Part shown: piece by piece, positions 8,422-14,924 of the stretch | How the letters are laid out: each line of letters opens with the position of its first letter | Numbering within the stretch: the stretch's first letter is position 1 | Origin: CAYURR01 sp964446745 | Lineage (GTDB): Bacteria; Bacillota; Clostridia; Lachnospirales; WQUN01 | Length of the DNA stretch: 29,794 nt | Assembly (NCBI GenBank): GCA_964446745.1 | Contig: CAYURR010000014.1 | Location: 1 to 29,794 of the forward strand | Direction: 5' to 3' | Made by a program: the position numbers and the translations under genes | The notes under the pieces: generated by a model | What the model saw: only the letters and a program-made list of their open reading frames with translations | What the model was told of the DNA's origin: nothing | Database searches by the model: none

Positions 8422-9648
8422 GTGAGGAAATTTGATTTAAACAAAAAATACTTGGAAATTTGTCTGTATGTGTTGTTTGTTGTAGCAGTAAGTATAATCC
8501 TCGAAAAGCTAATTGGCAATATCTCCGGATTTAGCCGTACGATTTGGGGTTGGCTAAATTTTTTGAAACGAGTGTTGTCACCGTTTATCTATGGCTTCTT
8601 TATAGCCTACTTTATGAATGCATCGGTGAACTTCTTTGAATACAAGTTGCTGTCGCGTATAAACTACAACAGAAAATACGATAATGTCAGAAGAATCGTC
8701 GCTATCTTATGTACATACGCCATCTTTGGTACGGTTCTGGTATTCATTATATCATACTTGGTGCCTCAGGTCATCCTCAGCGTGACGAATCTTGTCTCCC
8801 GCATCCCTCTCGATCCGCGTTACTATGAAACCGCCATTTTAAACTATCTCGCGCAGGATACCCCGTTCGCGAATTTTCTCTACAACGTAAACTCGGCTCT
8901 CGTTGAAAACTATACGGTGGCCGATCTTGTAAATCGTGTATTCGAACCGCTGCTCGGGCAGATCACATCGCTAACCGGTTTTATGAACGGTTTTCTCGCG
9001 ACATTGCTGACGGGCACATTTAATGTCGCGTATGCGTTATTGAATTTCTCGCTGGGTCTTTTTATCGCTTTTTATATGTTATGCGACAAGGAGCTGTTTG
9101 TGGACTTGCTCAAGAAGCTTGTCACGATAATATTCAATCGCAGTGTGACGCGACAGGTATTGGGCATCGCAGCTGAAACAAACGATATCGTGCAAAAATT
9201 TATCATAGGTAAGGGTATAGACTCCATCATAATCGGCATCATATTCTTTTGTGTCTGTGTAATTATGAAGGTGCCGTATCCATTGTTGATGGCCGTTATC
9301 ATCGGCATTACGAATATGATACCGTATTTCGGGCCGTTTATCGGCGCGGTGCCCGTTATAGGGATTGTGTTGATGACCAATCCGCTGCAGGCGCTCTGGA
9401 CCGCATTGGCTATCTTGGTGCTACAGCAGTTCGATGGTATATACCTCGGACCTAAGATCATCGGTGATACGACGGGGCTGCGCCCGATTATGGTAGTGTT
9501 TGCGATCATTGTAGGTGGTGCGGTCGGCGGCATTTGGGGTATGTTTTTCGGTGTGCCGGTATTTGCAGCGCTGCGTACGCTTGTGATGGGATTTGTAAAT
9601 AAGAAATTTGACGAGAAGGCATCGGGGGTAAAGACGAATGGAAAATAG
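8422..9648 (+). CDS. AI-2E family (YtvI/YueF-type) permease
   Basis: Integral membrane protein of 408 residues with about eight hydrophobic segments, in the family named for a proposed autoinducer-2 exporter. Members act in export, Na+(Li+)/H+ antiport or remain uncharacterised, so the substrate is open. Diagnostic features: long N-terminal membrane pairs, an extracytoplasmic loop around 110-190, then GLFIAFYMLCDKE, the paired VPYPLLMAVIIGITNMIPYFGPFIG segment split over about 285-310, and GPKIIGDTTGLRPIMVV near the end. I use the GTG at 8422 because AGGGG (8409-8413) lies 8 nt before it; a GTG at 8413 in the same frame overlaps that site. The end overlaps the next gene by 11 nt. Confidence 0.88.
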   Translation: MRKFDLNKKYLEICLYVLFVVAVSIILEKLIGNISGFSRTIWGWLNFLKRVLSPFIYGFFIAYFMNASVNFFEYKLLSRINYNRKYDNVRRIVAILCTYAIFGTVLVFIISYLVPQVILSVTNLVSRIPLDPRYYETAILNYLAQDTPFANFLYNVNSALVENYTVADLVNRVFEPLLGQITSLTGFMNGFLATLLTGTFNVAYALLNFSLGLFIAFYMLCDKELFVDLLKKLVTIIFNRSVTRQVLGIAAETNDIVQKFIIGKGIDSIIIGIIFFCVCVIMKVPYPLLMAVIIGITNMIPYFGPFIGAVPVIGIVLMTNPLQALWTALAILVLQQFDGIYLGPKIIGDTTGLRPIMVVFAIIVGGAVGGIWGMFFGVPVFAALRTLVMGFVNKKFDEKASGVKTNGK

Positions 9649-10597
9649 TAAATGGGACAATGGTAAATTGGTAAAATACGGTTATAGGTTTATGCTGTTA
9701 TTGATATTTACAAGTATAACATTTTCGATCATAGTAGGATTGACCGCAGTATCGTCAGGGCGCGTAGACTTGGTGATCTCGCCGTTTGCACTTATAATAA
9801 ATGAATTGTGTTTATTCGGCTTGCCTGTTTTATTTGTATATAGCTTTAGCAAGTCAATGGATAAAGGTTACGTATTTAATTTAAACAATTTCAATTTGAA
9901 AAATGTATTGTATATAATATTGATGACCATTTTAATATCACCTTTGATGATGTTGTTGTCGGGTATAACGGCGTTATTATTTGATAATGCTGCTATGTCC
10001 TTGATAGAACCGCTACGTGATCAACCGCTAATATACATGCTCTTAGCTATCGCGGTTGCGCCCGCGTTGTTTGAGGAATTGGCGTTTCGTGGTGTAATAA
10101 ATTCATATTTCAGAAATTTATCAATAAAAAAAGCCGCATTTATAAATGGGCTTCTTTTTGGGATTATTCATTTAAATCTGCAACAGTTTCTGTATGCGTT
10201 TGCAATTGGTGTGATACTCACTCTGTTTGTGCGCAGTGTGGGTTCGATTTGGGCCTCGATACTGTCGCATTTCTTGATTAACGGCTCACAATTATTGTTG
10301 AGTTATACAGCAATAGCCGGTGATGAACTCGCAACGCAAGAGGTCACATTGTTGAATCTGTCCGTCTCTCAGGAACTGATGAGCGTAATCATTCTGATCA
10401 TACCGGCGATTTTGTGCTTTATCTTGTTTGTGATTGTTTATAAGCGCTTCGTTGCTTTCAACAAAGCACACCAATTGGTAATGGCAAATGTAAACGAAAC
10501 AGAACAACCAACAGACGCCCCGGTATTTACATGGGAGCTAATCCTGATCCTCATCATCTTTACCTTGTTTGCTGCCGTGCTGTTGCTTGTTGGATGA
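9638..10597 (+). CDS. CPBP family intramembrane glutamic endopeptidase (CAAX/Abi type)
   Basis: 319-residue polytopic membrane protein. The three signature motifs are intact: EELAFRG (Glu146, Glu147, Arg151), FGIIHLN (His178) and ILSHFLIN (His211). These form the intramembrane glutamate protease site of Rce1/Abi-like enzymes. Bacterial members process or protect against peptides, mature secreted peptides or cleave membrane regulators; the substrate here is unknown. Extra hydrophobic segments flank the core at about 17-70 and 245-275, with a further C-terminal membrane helix at about 298-318 after a hydrophilic stretch. It overlaps the AI-2E permease by 11 nt (ribosome site GGGGG 9 nt upstream) and is followed by a strong terminator. 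Its last 60 nt are antisense to a small minus-strand ORF. Confidence 0.88.
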   Translation: MENSKWDNGKLVKYGYRFMLLLIFTSITFSIIVGLTAVSSGRVDLVISPFALIINELCLFGLPVLFVYSFSKSMDKGYVFNLNNFNLKNVLYIILMTILISPLMMLLSGITALLFDNAAMSLIEPLRDQPLIYMLLAIAVAPALFEELAFRGVINSYFRNLSIKKAAFINGLLFGIIHLNLQQFLYAFAIGVILTLFVRSVGSIWASILSHFLINGSQLLLSYTAIAGDELATQEVTLLNLSVSQELMSVIILIIPAILCFILFVIVYKRFVAFNKAHQLVMANVNETEQPTDAPVFTWELILILIIFTLFAAVLLLVG

Positions 10598-10729
10598 CAG
10601 ACCCTTATCAATCACGTGGTCTATGTCACTCAATGTCCGTAATGTTGAATTAAAGTCTATCAGCGGCCCACGCCGCTTTTTTTTGTGGAACATTGCCGAG
10701 AGCTTTCGTGATAGGCTGCTCTTGCTCAT
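10538..10729 (-). CDS. Possible small basic protein, 63 residues, downstream of trmB
   Basis: An ATG at 10729 preceded by GGAGG (10735-10739, 5-nt spacing) begins 15 nt after the trmB stop. The product starts MSKSSLSRKLSAMF, has a KKKRRG patch, then a mixed helical stretch and a Lys/Asp/Gln-rich tail; there is no membrane segment. I do not recognise a family. The ribosome site and operon-like spacing support it. Against it, the KKKRR codons are exactly the antisense of a plus-strand terminator, and the 3' 60 nt are antisense to the CAAX protease gene, so the frame could be open by chance. Confidence 0.4.
   Translation of the reverse strand: MSKSSLSRKLSAMFHKKKRRGPLIDFNSTLRTLSDIDHVIDKGLSSNKQQHGSKQGKDDEDQD
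10662..10684 (+). terminator. Rho-independent terminator of the AI-2E/CAAX operon
   Basis: Perfect 6-bp stem AGCGGC/GCCGCT (10662-10667 with 10672-10677), a 4-nt CCAC loop and a run of eight T starting at 10677. It is 64 nt after the protease stop codon. Confidence 0.85.
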
Positions 10730-10744
10730 ATCGACCTCCAATGC

Positions 10745-11380
10745 TTATGGCGTCAACCTCGCACTATAGATGGGTAAGCCTTGCTTGGTAAATTTCTCCT
10801 CATATTCTGTAACGATGTCGCCGGGCGGTTCTGTACCGGTTTCGATTGTGAAGCCCGCGAGCTGCGCCTGCTCCAGGGTAAATGTATAGAGCGGCTCGTT
10901 GTCCGTGCGAAAATGGATCACCGGTTGCTTATCCGCTGTTTTCTCGCACAGAAGCTTTTTATAAACCTCTAAATAACGATGATGGGTCAAGCGGCGCTTG
11001 GCCCATTTCTTTTTGTTTGGCCATGGGTCACTGAAAAATAGATAGATCTCAGATACCTCACCTATTTCAAAGATGCTTTCGAGATTGTCCGCGTCACCGA
11101 GGATGAATGCGAGGTTACCGGGTGTGTCGCCGGACTTTCTCGCTGCCTGGGCGAGTACGGCATAGGCGCGTTCGAGTGCGATATAGTTTGTCTGCGGGTT
11201 GCGCTGTGCCGTGTGTATGATGAAACGCCCCTTGCCACAGCCGATTTCGAGGTGCAGCGGGTTATCGTTGCCGAAATATGCCTGTGACCATTTGCCTTTG
11301 TATCCCTCGTTGTCTCTGACGATGTGCGGATTGCTTTGCAACTCCGATGCAGTCCAGGGCTTTTTTCTTGTGCGTGCCAT
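10745..11380 (-). CDS. trmB: tRNA (guanine-N7-)-methyltransferase
   Basis: Methylates N7 of G46 in the tRNA variable loop using SAM. 211 residues, normal for the family. Seen: N-terminal basic helix MARTRKKPW, SAM loop LEIGCGKGRF (about 44-53), ALERAYAVLAQA, DADNL, the catalytic FFSDPWPNKKKWAKRRL (about 115-131) and HFRTDNEPLYTF near the end. AAAGGAGG lies 5 nt before the ATG. It follows the unknown gene on the same strand by 28 nt and may be co-transcribed with it and with the small ORF downstream. Confidence 0.95.
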   Translation of the reverse strand: MARTRKKPWTASELQSNPHIVRDNEGYKGKWSQAYFGNDNPLHLEIGCGKGRFIIHTAQRNPQTNYIALERAYAVLAQAARKSGDTPGNLAFILGDADNLESIFEIGEVSEIYLFFSDPWPNKKKWAKRRLTHHRYLEVYKKLLCEKTADKQPVIHFRTDNEPLYTFTLEQAQLAGFTIETGTEPPGDIVTEYEEKFTKQGLPIYSARLTP

Positions 11381-11408
11381 GTGTGCCTCCTTTAGTATTG
11401 AGCCTTGC

Positions 11409-12461
11409 TTATAGGATGATTGATTTGAGCCAGTAGCCGAACTCGCCGTGAGTAGGATTGATGTCGTCGCAGCATTTAAATTGCGTAAACCCGAGCTTGA
11501 TGCAGTATGTCTTGCGCTGGGTGCTATAGATGCCCGGTATACCTAATATGTATTGGCGGCTAAATCCGTTCGTGTCTCTGCCCAAGATGAAATGATTATA
11601 TTCGTTATACGCCGATATGACAAATCCATTACCAGAAAATGCCTTGTAATCGATCGGCAGGTGCTTTGCATCGATCAATGATATACGGATCCACTCGATA
11701 GGCTTACTTTGTCTGGTAAACGGTTTGATGCTACGGTTGCTGGTGGTGTCCGTTTCGGAAAACATATTATCAAGCTGTGACATCGCCTCGAAATCCTCGG
11801 GCAGGAAATCGTCCGTGCCGTCGAGTCTGGCCAGTTCGAGCAGTTCGTCCCTGAGACGTTTGGCGGTCTCGAGCAGTTGCAATTGCTTTTCGCTGCGCAG
11901 GACATTGATGGATTTGGACATGGCTGCAGGCTCGGGAACGGGCATCTGTTCGAGTGCAGGCATCTGTTCGGGAACGGGCATTTGCTCGGGAGCAGTTGGC
12001 GCTCCAGGTGTAGCCTCATAGTTTTCGTTTTCCGGCAGTTGTATATGCTGGGGCTGGCTGTCCAGATATTTGAAATGCTTCTTCCAGTTGGGCGCGTCAA
12101 CCTTGTACGCCACAAGCGGGGTCACAAGAGTACCTGAAAAGTCGGCGGTGATGGCAATCAAGGCGAGCTTGTCGGGTGTCATATCGTAAAGCTGTCTGAT
12201 GTCCACGGTGTTAAACAAACGCTTTTTTCCCAAGTTGTCTGTTGTGAACAGATCGATCTTCTGTCCCTTGTACTCGCCGTTATCAAAGAATACCAGGCAC
12301 AGCCTGTATGTAATGCCGGGACGTAGGTTTTGGATCCATACTGTTAGTTTTAGGTTATATCCCGAAAACTCCAGCACACAGCGCCCGACTGGCCTGTGTC
12401 CTAGATGACCGTAATCCCCTCCGTCGGGTAATAGGGTTAAGCCATATCGTTCATAATTCAT
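11409..12461 (-). CDS. Protein of unknown function with N- and C-terminal globular domains and a Pro-Glu-Gln-Met repeat linker
   Basis: 350 residues, no signal peptide or membrane segment. The N-terminal domain (about 1-125) looks all-beta (CVLEFSGYNLKLTVWIQNL, YRLCLVFFDNGEYKGQKIDL). Next is a linker with tandem PEQMP units (158-177), a coiled-coil-like helix (about 183-213, KQLQLLETAKRLRDELLELA) and a C-terminal domain (about 250-350) with HFILGRDTNGFSRQYILGIP, GIYSTQRKTY and HGEFGYW. From memory this last part resembles a domain of unknown function frequent in Lachnospiraceae and relatives (DUF6128-like: ILGVPGVY...GEFGYW); I cannot confirm that here. GGAGG is 6 nt before the ATG. Intracellular scaffold or ligand-binding roles are guesses. 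First gene of the set leading to trmB. Confidence 0.75.
   Translation of the reverse strand: MNYERYGLTLLPDGGDYGHLGHRPVGRCVLEFSGYNLKLTVWIQNLRPGITYRLCLVFFDNGEYKGQKIDLFTTDNLGKKRLFNTVDIRQLYDMTPDKLALIAITADFSGTLVTPLVAYKVDAPNWKKHFKYLDSQPQHIQLPENENYEATPGAPTAPEQMPVPEQMPALEQMPVPEPAAMSKSINVLRSEKQLQLLETAKRLRDELLELARLDGTDDFLPEDFEAMSQLDNMFSETDTTSNRSIKPFTRQSKPIEWIRISLIDAKHLPIDYKAFSGNGFVISAYNEYNHFILGRDTNGFSRQYILGIPGIYSTQRKTYCIKLGFTQFKCCDDINPTHGEFGYWLKSIIL
11931..11990 (-). repeat. Short in-frame repeat encoding PEQMP units
   Basis: Three copies of a PEQMP/LEQMP unit, each 18 nt apart on average, followed by a partial PVPEP. They lie in the linker between the two halves of the unknown protein and probably vary in copy number between strains. 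Confidence 0.7.
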
Positions 12462-12537
12462 AGACGACCTCCGAAAATATGTAGAGTATTCACATCTATA
12501 TATATTCCGAAAAAAGGAAATGATGAAACGAATTGGC

Positions 12538-12566
12538 TTGACTCATTCCAAGAACGTCTGTACAAT
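12538..12566 (+). promoter_or_regulatory. Sigma-A-type promoter for the PTS-like permease
   Basis: TTGACT (12538-12543), exactly 17 nt, TACAAT (12561-12566), giving a start near 12573 and about 29 nt of leader. I see no clear promoter for the divergent minus-strand gene in this gap beyond AT-rich runs near 12500. Confidence 0.75.
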
Positions 12567-12601
12567 ATTTTGCAATTTTACATCAGGGAGCGGATGACTG
12601 T

Positions 12602-13639
12602 ATGAATGCACTAAAAAGTTTTTTTGCACGTAAGGATATTGTAATCTCACCAAAGCGGTATCTTCAAGAAGCACTGTCGGCGATGGCCATAGGTTTATTT
12701 TCGTCGTTGATCATTGGTCTGATACTAAAGACATGCGGGCAGCAGCTTGCGATTTTGTTCGGTGAAAACATATTTACGGGTTTTCTGGTCGAGGCCGGCA
12801 CAACAGCGATGGGTCTGATGGGAGCGGCTATTGGCGTGTCTGTTTCATATGGACTCAAGGCCCCGTCGCTCGTGATGTTTTGCGGTGTGATCACAGGCTC
12901 GATGGGTGCTACACTCGGCGGGCCGGCGGGTGCGTTTGTCTCGGCTGCTATCGGAGCAGAGTTTGGCAAGATGATTTCAAAGGAAACCAAGCTCGATATC
13001 ATAGTGACGCCGGCAGTAACAATATTTGCGGGCTTTCTGGGAGCGAAGCTGTTTGCGCCTGTAGTGAGCGGCTTGATGGGCGGATTGGGGCAGATCATCA
13101 TGAGTGCTACGGAGATGCAACCGTTTCTGATGGGCATCGTGGTTGCGACGGTCATGGGACTTGCGCTCACGGCACCGATCTCGAGCGCAGCGCTCGCGAT
13201 AATGCTGAGCCTCGAGGGGCTTGCGGGTGGAGCTGCGACGGTTGGATGCGCAGCACAGATGATAGGCTTTGCTGTGATGAGCTATAAGGCTAACGGGTAT
13301 AGCGGTCTAGTGTCGGTAGGCTTGGGCACGTCGATGCTCCAGATACCAAATATCGTAAAGAACCCGTGGATACTCTTGCCGCCCACATTAGCCGGAGCTG
13401 TCATCGCGCCGTTGTCGACGCTTGTGTTTAAGCTCACAAACGTGAAAGAGGGCAGCGGTATGGGGACCTCGGGGCTTGTTGGGCAGATCGGTACGTTTAC
13501 ATCGATGGGCTTTAATTCCGGCACAGTAGTAGGTGTAGTGCTCTTGCATTTCGTATTGCCAGCGTTGATTACATATGTTGTGTATAAGCTTTTGATCAGC
13601 ACGGGCAAGATAAAGCCGGAGGATTTGAAGTTAGGGTGA
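12602..13639 (+). CDS. PTS-like sugar transporter EIIC membrane subunit (EIIC_2 type)
   Basis: 345-residue polytopic membrane protein rich in Gly/Ala with about ten hydrophobic segments. After a short cytosolic start (NALKSFFARKDIVISPKRYLQEALSAMA) come GENIFTGFLVEAGTTAMG, GVITGSMGATLGGPAGAFV, TAPISSAALAIML and GTSGLVGQIGTFTSMGF. These fit the stand-alone EIIC-type family (EIIC_2) found in Firmicutes without adjacent IIA/IIB genes. Transport of a small molecule across the membrane is inferred; no phosphoryl-carrier subunits are in the window, so PTS coupling is unproven. GGGAG lies 11 nt before the ATG. Monocistronic by appearance, with its own promoter and a new promoter straight after. Confidence 0.8.
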   Translation: MNALKSFFARKDIVISPKRYLQEALSAMAIGLFSSLIIGLILKTCGQQLAILFGENIFTGFLVEAGTTAMGLMGAAIGVSVSYGLKAPSLVMFCGVITGSMGATLGGPAGAFVSAAIGAEFGKMISKETKLDIIVTPAVTIFAGFLGAKLFAPVVSGLMGGLGQIIMSATEMQPFLMGIVVATVMGLALTAPISSAALAIMLSLEGLAGGAATVGCAAQMIGFAVMSYKANGYSGLVSVGLGTSMLQIPNIVKNPWILLPPTLAGAVIAPLSTLVFKLTNVKEGSGMGTSGLVGQIGTFTSMGFNSGTVVGVVLLHFVLPALITYVVYKLLISTGKIKPEDLKLG

Positions 13640-13646
13640 CAAATGG

Positions 13647-13674
13647 TTGACATAGTAGGGATTTGTCATATAAT
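13647..13674 (+). promoter_or_regulatory. Consensus sigma-A promoter for the Rpn-type nuclease gene
   Basis: Both hexamers match consensus: TTGACA (13647-13652) and TATAAT (13669-13674), with a 16-nt spacer. It is among the strongest-looking promoters in the window. The predicted start is near 13681, 28 nt before the ATG. Confidence 0.8.
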
Positions 13675-13708
13675 TTTTATATAACATTGCATAAGGGGAG
13701 GGGATTAC

Positions 13709-14665
13709 ATGGAGCAGGAAAGTGCAGTTAGGATCAGACCGACAAATGATCTGGCTTTTAAAAAGGTCATGTCGAGCGAAGAAAACAAGGATATAGTCGC
13801 TGGATTTATAAATGATTTCTATGAGCTTGGGGTTACGGTTGATGAGATAGAAATAAAGAATCCGTATTCAATCAAGGCGTATCGGGAAGAATTTGATAAG
13901 GATCCTTTAAACAAGCTCCGGTTCACCGTCCCCGACGTGGTTATTCACATCAAACGTAAGTACAGCATTGTACTGGAGATACAGCTCTATCTGATGCGAA
14001 CCTATGCGATGAAGGTATTGATGTATACGGCAAACGAATTCACCTCAAACTATGGGACCGGCAATTCGGGTGATAAGTACCTCTCGTTGATCCCTGTATA
14101 TTCATTGAATGTCTTGGGCGAGAGGTTTACGATGTTTAATGACAGCAGGGCGTATCATTGCTTTGAGCTGTACGACAGAAAAAATAATGTAGAATACCCG
14201 GGCGGCCCGTTGATGATAGGATTCTTTGAACTCAGTAAATATGGGAGCGAGATGACGCTTAACCAACGGTATTGGATGGATTACTTTTTGGAAAAGGAGA
14301 TAAATCCATCCGCTCCGGATTATATCAAGAAGGCAAAATGCATAATAACGCTTGATAATCTTGGGAAGGAGGAATTCGAGATGATATCGCGTGTAGAAAG
14401 GGCAGAGGCGGATTATTATGCCATTTTGGATTCTGCAAGATGGCAAGGCCTCGAAGAAGGCCGAGCTGAAGGTATAGTTAAAGGTCGGGCCGAAGGTATA
14501 GTTGAAGGTCGGGCTGAAGGTAAAGCTGAGGGTAAGGCTGAAGGTAAGGCTGAAGGCAAAGCTGAAGGTATCGGTTTAGTCATCAAAAGTCTAAAGGCAA
14601 AGATCCCTCTCGAACTTATATCGGAATACACAGGACTAAGTATAGACGAAATCAAAAGCATATAG
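13709..14665 (+). CDS. Rpn family recombination-promoting nuclease / PD-(D/E)XK nuclease family putative transposase
   Basis: 318 residues. The N-terminus RPTNDLAFKKVMSSEENKDIVAGFIND is the usual opening of this family (DxAFKxxF...NKxIL). The nuclease core has VPDVVIHI (Asp76) and VLEIQLY (Glu90, Gln92), the D...ExQ form of the PD-(D/E)XK site. Central helices follow, then a charged tail of AEG repeats (about 250-288) and a short C-terminal domain IPLELISEYTGLSIDEIKSI, which resembles the helix-turn-helix end common in the family. Characterised Rpn proteins are Ca2+-stimulated DNA endonucleases that promote RecA-independent recombination; related genes have been linked to phage defence. GGGGAGGGG precedes the ATG. 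The strong promoter and terminator make it a self-contained unit between housekeeping genes, as expected for a mobile or selfish gene. Confidence 0.88.
   Translation: MEQESAVRIRPTNDLAFKKVMSSEENKDIVAGFINDFYELGVTVDEIEIKNPYSIKAYREEFDKDPLNKLRFTVPDVVIHIKRKYSIVLEIQLYLMRTYAMKVLMYTANEFTSNYGTGNSGDKYLSLIPVYSLNVLGERFTMFNDSRAYHCFELYDRKNNVEYPGGPLMIGFFELSKYGSEMTLNQRYWMDYFLEKEINPSAPDYIKKAKCIITLDNLGKEEFEMISRVERAEADYYAILDSARWQGLEEGRAEGIVKGRAEGIVEGRAEGKAEGKAEGKAEGKAEGIGLVIKSLKAKIPLELISEYTGLSIDEIKSI
14456..14570 (+). repeat. Tandem 24-bp/12-bp coding repeat (RAEGIVxG and KAEG units)
   Basis: Three 24-nt units coding roughly for EGRAEGIV/KGRAEGIV are followed by four to five 12-nt units coding for KAEG. Period 12 is visible throughout (GCTGAAGGTAAG-like). 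Such Lys/Arg-Ala-Glu-Gly tails are common and variable in this nuclease family. Confidence 0.85.
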
Positions 14666-14666
14666 A

Positions 14667-14704
14667 AGATGCCCCTTTGTCATAAACAAAGGGGCATCTC
14701 TTTT
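14667..14704 (+). terminator. Rho-independent terminator after the Rpn-type gene
   Basis: Perfect 14-bp stem (14667-14680 with 14686-14699), loop CATAA, followed by CTTTTG. It begins 2 nt after the stop codon and insulates the EET operon from upstream transcription. Being symmetrical, it has A residues on its 5' side too few for a convincing reverse terminator. Confidence 0.88.
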
Positions 14705-14731
14705 GCGACACCTTCATATGACTACCTCCGG

Positions 14732-14746
14732 TATATTGTCAATATA
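14732..14746. promoter_or_regulatory. Perfect 15-bp palindrome overlapping the -35 box of the EET promoter (candidate operator)
   Basis: TATATTG-T-CAATATA: 7-bp arms with a 1-nt centre, covering TTGTCA (14736-14741). Position and symmetry suit a repressor site. It does not match the Rex, Fnr or Fur consensus that I know, and AT-rich palindromes arise easily by chance. Confidence 0.4.
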
Positions 14747-14764
14747 ATATTTCTATTGTATAAT
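14736..14764 (+). promoter_or_regulatory. Sigma-A-type promoter for the EET operon
   Basis: TTGTCA (14736-14741), exactly 17 nt, consensus TATAAT (14759-14764). Predicted transcript start near 14771, so ndh2 has a long leader of about 150 nt. Confidence 0.75.
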
Positions 14765-14775
14765 ACATCATATAG

Positions 14776-14806
14776 TTGCATGAATCGTTCGTTACGCATT
14801 GTGCAA
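14776..14806 (+). other. Possible 5' stem-loop of the EET operon leader
   Basis: TTGCA/TGCAA, AAT/ATT and CGT/ACG pair around a TCGTT loop, with a 2x1 internal loop and one bulged C. It would sit at the very 5' end of the transcript. The rest of the leader (14807-14911) holds no structure or ORF I can support. Confidence 0.35.
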
Positions 14807-14924
14807 GGTTACCACTATATCATTACAAACTAAAAGTCGACAAAATTCTAATGAGATTTACAGTGCATCTTGCAGATAATAAACGTGTTAGACATCAAAC
14901 AATATTAATGCGGAGGAAAACATT

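Noticed and set aside
12664..13170. 168-codon minus-strand frame opposite the PTS-like permease
   Set aside because: Antisense shadow of a Gly/Ala-rich membrane protein; composition is Pro/Ala/Ile-rich as expected for such shadows.
14456..14570. Periodic repeats that might be taken for a CRISPR array
   Set aside because: They are contiguous 12/24-bp in-frame coding repeats with no unique spacers.
14837..14864. Second possible promoter (TCGACA, 16 nt, TACAGT) in the ndh2 leader
   Set aside because: Weak hexamers; the upstream TTGTCA/TATAAT pair is much better. Left as a remote possibility.
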